A stretch of DNA of 64,000 bases from JBDNJM01 sp041687755. Lineage in GTDB: Bacteria; Planctomycetota; UBA1135; GCA-002686595. Shown here piece by piece: positions 54,359-61,192 of this stretch (position 1 is its first letter; every line of letters starts with the position of its first letter). The stretch is from positions 34,015 through 98,014 of the forward strand of contig JBDNJM010000048.1 in the NCBI GenBank assembly GCA_041687755.1, given 5' to 3'. The position numbers and the translations under genes were made by a program. The notes beneath the pieces are model-generated. The model was not told the origin of the DNA. It did no database searches and saw only the letters and a program-made list of their open reading frames with translations.

Positions 54359-54859
54359 GTGCTCTCCAAAGTACGCCATCGGGCCAGGAATCCATCTGCC
54401 GCCTGCTGCATCGACCGCTCCACCCCCTCTCCGCCACCTCGTCGCGGGGGGCAGGGCGGGAAGAGAAGAGAGGTCAGGGCCGGCGCGAACGCCGACCCGG
54501 ACCCGGACCTGGGCTTATGAGAGAGCCTACGCCCCAGCTAACACACTCACCTCCCACCCCGGCCGGCGGGGAGGGTTTGTGCCTCAGCCGGGCAGAACCT
54601 AGAGGCGCTCCGCGATCGGCAACCGTATTTCTGCTTTGTTTCGCAGGCGGCAGGCTCCCCAGTCGGGATCTATGACGTCCCGCTTAGGCGACCACCTGGC
54701 CCTGTACGGCCCCGCTGGGCGACTTTGCCGCGCCCCTAGGGCGAACGCCTCAATCGCCACTCTCGCGCCCCGGGGTGCTCGGGCCGCGCGAGCGGTACCA
54801 CCGGCCGGCCACCGCTCCAAGGGGCTGCCGCGCCGAGCGCTGGGAGCCTCCGGCCGGGC
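54359..54859. other. Intergenic region, 501 bp
   Basis: No convincing gene is present. Next to the kinase start it should contain the promoter for the minus-strand operon. An imperfect hairpin around 54500-54520 is present. The part near 54600-54720 is somewhat less GC-rich, but no RNA gene is recognised. Confidence 0.35.
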
Positions 54860-55141
54860 TCAGCCGACCTGCACGCCCTTCCAGAAGGCCACGTGGTCCT
54901 TGACGGCCGCCGCGGCCGACTTGGGCTCCGGGTACGACCAGGCCGCGTTCTCGTTGCGCTGACCGTCCACCACCACGTGGTAGTAGCGCGCGGTGCCCTT
55001 CCAGCCGCAGACGGTCGTGTGCTCGCTCGGCTCCAGGTGGGCGCGGTTCAGGGAGGCGGGCGGGAAGTAGGCGTTGCCGTCCAGCTCTTCGACGTTGTCG
55101 GACTGGGCGATGGCGGCGTTGTTCCAGGTAGCGGTCGGCAT
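54860..55141 (-). CDS. DUF427 domain-containing protein
   Basis: This 93-residue protein matches the DUF427 profile: NNAAIAQSDNVEELDGNAYFP, then TTVCGWKGTARYYHVVVDG with the conserved CxWKG, and AAWSYPEP. The fold is a small beta structure of unknown activity; the length is normal. It is a single gene, divergent from the PPIase gene at 55382. Confidence 0.92.
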   Translation of the reverse strand: MPTATWNNAAIAQSDNVEELDGNAYFPPASLNRAHLEPSEHTTVCGWKGTARYYHVVVDGQRNENAAWSYPEPKSAAAAVKDHVAFWKGVQVG

Positions 55142-55381
55142 GGGAGGACGGGCTCGGGGGGTGGGTCGGGATCGGCGGGCTGCGAAAGAGCCGCGTCGGT
55201 AGGCTGCGGAAGGCCGGCGTCGGCGGCCTGCGGAACAGACAGCCGGGCAGGTACGGGGCCCCCGCGGGGTCTGCGCTCTCGAAGGCCCGGCTCGCGCACG
55301 GCGCTAGCGGGCTTCTAGTCCGCCCCGGCGATCGAATCCAGCTCCTGGGCCGCGGGCTTCTCCGGAGTACCATTGGGCCCC

Positions 55382-56899
55382 ATGCGCCCGATGCCCCGCT
55401 TCGTCTCCCTCGGCCTATTGGCCGCATGCCTGCTCCCCGCGCTGGCCCCCGCCCGTGCGTTGGCCCCCGCCCGTGCGTTGGCCCCCGCCCGTGCGTTGGC
55501 CCCCGCCCCGGGACCGCCCCCCGGGCTCAGGTCCAGCGCCCAGACCGCCGCCGTCCCCGCGACCGCCCCGCTCCAGGGCGACGCGGTCGCCGGCAGAGCC
55601 GCCGAGCACCAGGTCACCTTCGCCGAACTCGACGCCCTGCTGCTCGATCGCTACGCCCTGGCGCCCGAAGGCCAGGCCGCGCTGCAGTTCCTGGCCCGCA
55701 CCACCCTGCTCGAGGCCCTCGGCGCGGAGGCCGGCATCGACGTCACGCCCGCCGAGCTCGACGCCCGCTGGCGTGAGATCGACGCCGCCGCGACCGAGTC
55801 CGGCGTGCCCGGCGGCATCCGCGGGCACCTCCAGACCAGCGGCGTCGACGAGCTGACCTTCCGCGAGACCCTGCGGCTCGCGCTCGTGCACGAGCGCCTG
55901 GCGCGCGCGGGGCTCGGCGTTCCTCCCGAGCGCGAGATCTCCGGCGAGAGCCAGCAGGTCTGGCTCGACGACCAGCTCACCGCCGCCGGCTTCGAGGGCC
56001 AGCAGCGGCCGTTCAGCGACGGCGTCGTCGCCACCATCGGCGGCCACCCAATCCCGTCCCGCGACCTGGCCGACTCCCTGCGCGAGCAGCTGCCCACCGA
56101 GGAACTGCGCGGCGCGCTCGCTCAACTCCTGCTGCTGCGGGCCCTGGAGGCGCGCATGCCCGAGGCCGACCCTAGGTCGGTCGCCCAGGCGGTCGACACA
56201 GAGCTCGCTGGCCGCCGCGCGCGCGCCGAGGCCGACCCGCTGTACCAAGGCGTGAGCTTCGAAGATTTGCTGCGCGCCCGCGGCCGCGACATGGACTCGA
56301 TGCGCCGCGACCCGGCCCTCAAGATCGCCGCCATGGCGGCCATGCACTCCGAGGCCCGCTACGGCGGCGACCGGCTGCGCGACGCCTACCTCGCCGAGCG
56401 CGAGACCTTCGACGGCCTATTCGGCGAGGCGGTCTCCGCCCGCGCGATCTGGCTCGCCGCCGACCCCAGCGGCCAACCGCGCACCCCCGCCGCCGCCCAG
56501 ACCCTGCTCGAGCAGCTCGCCGAGCGCATCACCGGCGAAGCCGCCTTCGCCGCCCTCGCCGTCGAGCACTCCGACGACCCCGGCAGCGCCCAACAAGGCG
56601 GCGCCCTAGGCTTCGTCACGCGCCGCACGCCCGGCGTCGACGCGAACCTCTCCGACCTCCTGCTTGCCGAGGCCGGGGCCGGGGTGCAAGGGCTCAGTGG
56701 CCCGTTCTCCGTCGCCGGCGGAGCCGTGCTCCTGTGGCTGGGCGAGCGCCGCCCCGCCCCCGCCTTCGAGACCATGGCCGACGACATCGAAAAGGAGCTG
56801 CGCCGCCGCTTCCTCGAAGAGACGCTGCCCGGCAGCTCCATCTCCACCTTCCTCGACCCGCAGTTCCAGCTGACGCCCGCCGCCGCGGGTTCGCGCTGA
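55382..56899 (+). CDS. Exported SurA/parvulin-type peptidyl-prolyl isomerase
   Basis: This 505-residue protein has a signal peptide and then a triple ALAPAR repeat encoded by an 18-bp minisatellite. A SurA_N-like helical region (LDALLLDRYALAPEG ... LVHERLARAGLG) is followed by a PPIC-like segment at about 340-440 with VSARAIWLA, FAALAVEHSDDPGSAQQGGALGFV and GPFSVAGGAVLLWLGE. It would assist folding of exported proteins. The ATG at 55382 was chosen over the next ATG three codons on. It lies only 14 bases before the first microcompartment gene, so it appears to lead that operon. Confidence 0.82.
   Translation: MRPMPRFVSLGLLAACLLPALAPARALAPARALAPARALAPAPGPPPGLRSSAQTAAVPATAPLQGDAVAGRAAEHQVTFAELDALLLDRYALAPEGQAALQFLARTTLLEALGAEAGIDVTPAELDARWREIDAAATESGVPGGIRGHLQTSGVDELTFRETLRLALVHERLARAGLGVPPEREISGESQQVWLDDQLTAAGFEGQQRPFSDGVVATIGGHPIPSRDLADSLREQLPTEELRGALAQLLLLRALEARMPEADPRSVAQAVDTELAGRRARAEADPLYQGVSFEDLLRARGRDMDSMRRDPALKIAAMAAMHSEARYGGDRLRDAYLAERETFDGLFGEAVSARAIWLAADPSGQPRTPAAAQTLLEQLAERITGEAAFAALAVEHSDDPGSAQQGGALGFVTRRTPGVDANLSDLLLAEAGAGVQGLSGPFSVAGGAVLLWLGERRPAPAFETMADDIEKELRRRFLEETLPGSSISTFLDPQFQLTPAAAGSR
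55442..55509. repeat. 18-bp minisatellite at the signal-peptide end of the PPIase gene
   Basis: An 18-bp unit (TTGGCCCCCGCCCGTGCG) is present in three full near-identical copies (the first with one change) plus a partial fourth. It encodes the ALAPAR repeat. The in-frame period allows length variation. Confidence 0.9.
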
Positions 56900-56913
56900 C
56901 CCCTACCTCACCG

Positions 56914-57207
56914 ATGCTGATCGCGAAAATTGTTGGCAGCGTGGTTTCGACCCGCAAGGACGAGAAGCTCGAGGGCCAGACGATGCTGGTGGCCCAGGTG
57001 CACGACCACCAGGGCGCGCCGAAGGACCAGTACGTCGTCGCCGTCGACTCGGTCGGCGCCGGCCCGGGCGACATGGTCCTGTTCGCGACCGGCTCGAGCG
57101 CGCGCCAGACGCCGCTCACCGACGGCAAGCCCTGCGACGCGGTCGTGATGGCCATCGTCGACTCGTGGGACCTCGGCGGCGACAACGTCTACGAGAAGTG
57201 GGCCTGA
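56914..57207 (+). CDS. Bacterial microcompartment vertex protein, EutN/CcmL family (1)
   Basis: This 97-residue pentameric shell protein caps vertices of bacterial microcompartments. The N-terminus MLIAKIVGSVVSTRKDEKLEGQTMLVAQ, core VAVDSVGAGPGDMVLFATGSSAR, and VMAIVDSW match the EutN/CcmL (BMC-P) family, and the length is normal. Three such genes in a row with 4-base gaps followed by an aldolase resemble the planctomycete microcompartment locus for fucose/rhamnose breakdown. Confidence 0.93.
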   Translation: MLIAKIVGSVVSTRKDEKLEGQTMLVAQVHDHQGAPKDQYVVAVDSVGAGPGDMVLFATGSSARQTPLTDGKPCDAVVMAIVDSWDLGGDNVYEKWA

Positions 57208-57211
57208 TCCC

Positions 57212-57505
57212 GTGCATCTCGGACGCATCGTCGGGCGCCTCGTCGCCAGCACCAAGTCGCCCGCGCTCGATGGCGTCGCGCTGCAGCTCCTGCAGCCCTT
57301 GGACGAGCACGGCGCGCCGGCCGGCCAGGTCGTCGTCGCGTGCTCGACGCTCGGCCTCGGCCCCGGCGACGTCGTGACCTGGATCGACGGTCGCGAGGCC
57401 GCGCTCGTGTGCCCCGACAGCTACGTCCCCGTCGACGCCTCGATCACCGGCTTTGCCGAGCAGATCGCCAACGGCGCCGACCTGATCTGCCGCGAGGAGG
57501 CCTAG
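57212..57505 (+). CDS. Bacterial microcompartment vertex protein, EutN/CcmL family (2)
   Basis: This 97-residue BMC-P protein starts at GTG (57212): HLGRIVGRLVASTKSPALDG, then STLGLGPGDVVTWIDGREAA and ITGFAEQIANG. The paralogue differs clearly from its two neighbours, which in other planctomycetes would allow mixed or alternative vertices. It lies four bases after the first BMC-P gene. Confidence 0.9.
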   Translation: MHLGRIVGRLVASTKSPALDGVALQLLQPLDEHGAPAGQVVVACSTLGLGPGDVVTWIDGREAALVCPDSYVPVDASITGFAEQIANGADLICREEA

Positions 57506-57509
57506 CCCC

Positions 57510-57830
57510 ATGTTCCTCGCCGACGTCATCGGAACCGTCGTGACCCCGGTTCAGATCCCCGATCTCGACGGCCGCAAGCAACTCCTCGTGCGCCCCGTCA
57601 CCCCCTCCGGCAAGCCCACCGCCCGCGTGCGCGTCGCCCTCGACGAACTCGGCGCCGGCCCCGGCGACCGCGTCCTGATCATGGACGAGGGCAACTCCGG
57701 CCGCCAGCTGCTCGGCCTGCCCGACGCCCGCTGCCGCGGCATCGTGCGCGCGGTCGTCGTCGGCATCGTCGACGCGATCGAATCCAACACCGAAATCGTC
57801 TACGACCACCGCACCGGTCAAACGAACTGA
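57510..57830 (+). CDS. Bacterial microcompartment vertex protein, EutN/CcmL family (3)
   Basis: This 106-residue BMC-P protein contains MFLADVIGTVVTPVQIPDLDG, ALDELGAGPGDRVLIMDEGNSGRQ and VVVGIVDAIE. It is the longest of the three, with a C-terminal extension. It lies four bases after the second and 35 bases before the aldolase gene. Hexameric BMC-H shell genes are not in the window. Confidence 0.93.
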   Translation: MFLADVIGTVVTPVQIPDLDGRKQLLVRPVTPSGKPTARVRVALDELGAGPGDRVLIMDEGNSGRQLLGLPDARCRGIVRAVVVGIVDAIESNTEIVYDHRTGQTN

Positions 57831-57865
57831 ACCGCCCCGCGGTTCAGCCCTCCCCCCTCCAGACG

Positions 57866-58591
57866 ATGAGCTACGAAGGATCCCCCGCCCGCGGCCCCTG
57901 GTCGGACGAAGAAGCGCGCCTGCGCCAGGCCCTGTGCCGCATCGGCGCGCTCTGCTATCAACGCAACTTCATCGTCGGCGCCGACGGCAACCTGTCCGTG
58001 CGCATGTCCGACGGCACGATCCTGATCACGCCCGCCGGCGCGATGAAGGGCTTTCTTGAGCCGCAACACCTCGCGCACATCGACGACACCGGTCGCGTGC
58101 TCGACGACGGCCCCAAGTGCTCGTCCGAGACCGGCATCCACTTGGTCGCCTACAAGGAGCGCCCGGACGTCAACGCGATGGTTCACGCGCACCCGCCCCA
58201 CGCCGTCGCGATGACGATCGCCGGCATCGACCTGCAGCTGCCGATCATCCCCGAGATCGTGGTCACCATCGGCGGCATCCCGACGACGCCGATGGCAACG
58301 CCCGGCACAAATGAGCTGCCCGAGTCGATCCGCGAGACGATCCGCTGCTCCGACACGCTGATCATGAAGAACCACGGCTCGGTCTGCGTCGGACCGAACC
58401 TGCTGGACGCCTTCAAGAAGCTCGACATGATCGAGCACACCGCCAAGATTTTGTGGCTCGCCCACATGGCCCGCGGCGGCCTCGAGCCGCTGCCCGCCGA
58501 GGACGTCCAAAAACTGCTGGCGACTAGGCGGCTGCTCGGCCTGACCGGCCGCAACACGCTCGAGAACTCCTGCGGCATCGACCCCGCCTGA
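57866..58591 (+). CDS. Class II aldolase/adducin family protein, microcompartment-associated
   Basis: This 241-residue zinc aldolase shows the substrate-phosphate loop GADGNLSVRMSDG, the metal-ligand motif VHAHPPHAVAM and MKNHGSVCVG. In characterised planctomycete microcompartments such an aldolase cleaves fuculose- or rhamnulose-phosphate to DHAP and lactaldehyde, which the shell then confines. The N-terminal MSYEGSPARGPWSDEEARLRQAL could hold an encapsulation helix, which is an inference. It is the last of the four tightly spaced genes. Confidence 0.9.
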   Translation: MSYEGSPARGPWSDEEARLRQALCRIGALCYQRNFIVGADGNLSVRMSDGTILITPAGAMKGFLEPQHLAHIDDTGRVLDDGPKCSSETGIHLVAYKERPDVNAMVHAHPPHAVAMTIAGIDLQLPIIPEIVVTIGGIPTTPMATPGTNELPESIRETIRCSDTLIMKNHGSVCVGPNLLDAFKKLDMIEHTAKILWLAHMARGGLEPLPAEDVQKLLATRRLLGLTGRNTLENSCGIDPA

Positions 58592-58612
58592 GCTGCCACC
58601 AACGAGCTCCTG

Positions 58613-59266
58613 TTGATTGGCGCCGCGATCGTGTTCCTGGTCAGCCTGGAGACGCGCGGCAAGCGCCGCCGCGTCACCGAGGCCCTGAACCGCCTGCGCT
58701 CGGTCGCCCACGTGATCGACGCGCACCAGCTCACCAAGGAGCCCTGGGCCTCGAATGGCCTGCCCTCGACCGCCCACTCCCCGAAGCGCGCCCTCGAGCC
58801 ACCGATGCTCGCGCGCTACCTGGACTACTGCTCCGAGCTGCTGAGCCTCAGCAGCAAGCTCGGCTTCCTCTACGTCCAGTCGTTCCCCGACACCGAGGGC
58901 GCCGCCAACCTCGAGCAGCTACGCATCGCTCCCGGACCCGGCTTGCCCGACCACCGCCCCCTACCCATGGCCAAAAACCGGCGTCTCGTCCTGGCCCTCG
59001 TGGTCGGTCTGCTCTTGGCGGCCACCATCGCGCGCGGCATCGACCGTCGCGCCGACCCCGGGGCGATCTCGCGCGCCGCGATCGTCGAGTTCGGCCACGA
59101 GCCCGCTGCTTGGCGAATCGCCAACGTGGATCGCACTACGAGCTCGCTGCGCACGGTCAATCGCACGACCTTCGACCTGCCCAAAAGCGGAACCTGCGAG
59201 ATCGAGGTGCGCCGCAGCCTGCCGTTCACGCCCTGGCAGGTCTCGAACTTCGAGCTGCATCCCTAG
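58613..59266 (+). CDS. Membrane-anchored protein of unknown function, non-ATG start
   Basis: The frame directly follows the aldolase stop and contains no ATG near its start; TTG (58613) or CTG (58610) must be used. The first 100 residues carry one hydrophobic segment (IGAAIVFLVSLE) then RSVAHVIDAHQLTKEPW and RYLDYCSELLSLSSKLGFLYVQSF, which looks like a conserved bacterial family I recall only as hypothetical. An internal ATG at 58967 starts a second hydrophobic segment (RLVLALVVGLLLAATIARG) and a polar tail, so this may be two genes fused, or a family protein with an added tail. The last codons overlap the end of the convergent esterase gene. Confidence 0.5.
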   Translation: MIGAAIVFLVSLETRGKRRRVTEALNRLRSVAHVIDAHQLTKEPWASNGLPSTAHSPKRALEPPMLARYLDYCSELLSLSSKLGFLYVQSFPDTEGAANLEQLRIAPGPGLPDHRPLPMAKNRRLVLALVVGLLLAATIARGIDRRADPGAISRAAIVEFGHEPAAWRIANVDRTTSSLRTVNRTTFDLPKSGTCEIEVRRSLPFTPWQVSNFELHP

Positions 59267-60375
59267 TCCTCGCCGGGGAACAGCTCGATCAGATCCTCGA
59301 GCAGCGCGACCTTCCAAAGCAGCGGATCGTGTCCGGCGACGTAGCTGCGCAACTCGACTTCAGCGCCTGCCGCCTGTAGCACCTTCTCCGCGCTACGCGT
59401 GCCGCGCATGAAGTGCTCCAGCGTCCCGGCCGCCAGGCGGAAGCGCGGGAGCTCCTTGCCCGCCGCAGCCTCGGCCAACGCGTCCTCAAGGAAGAACGCC
59501 ACCGAATACGCGCACACGGTCCCGAACAAGTCGGACTGCTCGACGCCCGCGGTGACCGCATAGGCGCCGCCGTTCGAGAAGCCGGTAAGAACCCGTGCGC
59601 TGCGCTCCGTGGACGCGCCATGCCGCTGCTCCACCCAGGGCAGGACATCTTCGGCGAGGAACCGCTTGTGCTGGGTGTACCGCTCGTCTCCGAGACCACC
59701 CAGGTACTCCAGCGCGCGGTAGTCGAAGTCCGTGCTGTGGAGCAGCTCTCGACTTCCGCGGTAACCGCCACTGTGCACGCCGACGAGCACCAGCGGCGCC
59801 AGTCGCCCCTGCTCGATCAAGCGATCGACGGCACCCACGTATCGATCGAACGCACCGCCGTCGGTCATGTAAACCACCGGCAGTGGCTCCTCCCCCTCAC
59901 GGACCGGCTCGTAGACCTGCACGGCTCTGCGTTCTCCGAACGCAGAGCTCTTCAGGGCGTAGCGCGTCGTCTTGCCGAGCAAGACCTCGTTCCCCGGGAA
60001 CAGTTCAGGCCCCAGCGAGCCGACCCAGGACTGCAGGCCCTTGCCGGGCGTTTCGTCACCGACGAGATACTCATAGCTCATCAACAGCTCGTCCAGCCGC
60101 TCGATGCGCACCTGCGCCAGGTGGTAGCCATCGTTCTCGTGGGGCTTCAAGTCGGCGCCGAGGCGATTGTTCAACTCAAACTCCGCCGCCCGCGACCACG
60201 CGACGAACGTCAACAGGTCCCCATCCGCGAAGATCGCTCGTCCGCGACCGTCAAGCCGCGCGACCAGCGCGTCGGGATCTTCAATCTGATGAACCACCTC
60301 GATCGATTCCTGGGGCCCGAGCGCCCCCACAGATCCAATCAGGCCGAGAGCGCACACCAATGGAGTCGTCAGCAT
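59263..60375 (-). CDS. Secreted esterase, enterochelin-esterase/Fes-like alpha/beta hydrolase
   Basis: This 370-residue protein has a signal peptide (MLTTPLVCALGLIGSVGA). The N-terminal part (about 25-140) is a beta domain as in esterases with an early-set module (FADGDLLTFVAWSRAAEFE). The hydrolase contains VVYMTDGGAFD, then the nucleophile elbow GFSNGGAYA and a C-terminal GHDPLLW histidine, giving a plausible Ser-His pair of the Fes/esterase D class. It might act on sugar or siderophore esters outside the cell; the substrate is unknown. Confidence 0.83.
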   Translation of the reverse strand: MLTTPLVCALGLIGSVGALGPQESIEVVHQIEDPDALVARLDGRGRAIFADGDLLTFVAWSRAAEFELNNRLGADLKPHENDGYHLAQVRIERLDELLMSYEYLVGDETPGKGLQSWVGSLGPELFPGNEVLLGKTTRYALKSSAFGERRAVQVYEPVREGEEPLPVVYMTDGGAFDRYVGAVDRLIEQGRLAPLVLVGVHSGGYRGSRELLHSTDFDYRALEYLGGLGDERYTQHKRFLAEDVLPWVEQRHGASTERSARVLTGFSNGGAYAVTAGVEQSDLFGTVCAYSVAFFLEDALAEAAAGKELPRFRLAAGTLEHFMRGTRSAEKVLQAAGAEVELRSYVAGHDPLLWKVALLEDLIELFPGED

Positions 60376-61192
60376 GGGGCGGGCTTACGCCCCGGACATC
60401 CGTTGATTTCCGGGCGGATTCCGGCCCTCTTCCGGAGTCCGGCGCCTTCGGGTCGAAGCCGACCTGCCAGGGCCGCCGCAGCCAAGACCTCAGCGACCTC
60501 ACCATCGAGGCCGAGGTGCGCGTCGCGCCGACCTGTCACAATCGAGGTCGACGCGGTGACGCTCCTGGCGCCCGTGCTGCTCTTCGTCGCGGCAGGAATC
60601 GACGCAACGCCAATGGGAGAGTGCACGATCGACCCGGCCTCGCCGCTCGAGTTAGGTCAGCTTCAGGCCGACGCGCCTGGGCAAGCCAACCTGACCCTAG
60701 AGGTCTCGGACCTCACGCCCCTGCTCGGCATCGAGCTCTACTTGCAGGCGGCGGGGATCACCCCCGGCGGGCCTAGCCTCGACGCATTCGAGCTGACCAA
60801 CGCGGTCGAGACCGCCTCGCTTTGTGTCGCATCACCTTCACCGTCCCCCCCCCGCCGCTTCACCGGCCTCCGCCTCGCGACCAAGATCGGATCCATAGAA
60901 GAATGGTGAAATGGATGCGACACCAACCGGTCACAGGCGCCCTTGGAAGTCCAGCGAACCGAACTCACCGCGAGCCGTTGGCCCTCAAGTATAACCAGCC
61001 GCACCTCCAACGCCTCGGCGCGGGTCATCCAGTGCTCGGGCCCGAGGGGCGGTGACGGCCCCCTTTGCCCAGGCTGCACCGCCACCCGGCCACGACCCCC
61101 GCCAACCCTAGGCCCGACCGCGGGCGCTCGGCTCCGGCGAACCGCTCTCCCGAGGGCGGTCGCGAACCGACCGGGAGCCGCGGCTCCCGGGC
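60376..61192. other. Region of 817 bp without an intact gene
   Basis: This contains a plus-strand gene remnant (60541-60831, listed separately) and otherwise no convincing coding sequence. It should include the promoter of the minus-strand esterase near 60376-60450 and the terminator of the SBBP gene ending at 61193. Confidence 0.4.
60541..60831 (+). pseudogene. Remnant of a secreted-protein C-terminal domain
   Basis: An open plus-strand stretch reads like the end of a planctomycete secreted protein (CTIDPASPLELGQL, ANLTLEVSDLTPLLGIELYLQ, DAFELTNAVETAS). It has no start codon, signal peptide or N-terminal domain and fades into unrelated sequence on both sides. It is most likely a leftover of a deleted or truncated gene of the SBBP type. 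Confidence 0.5.
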
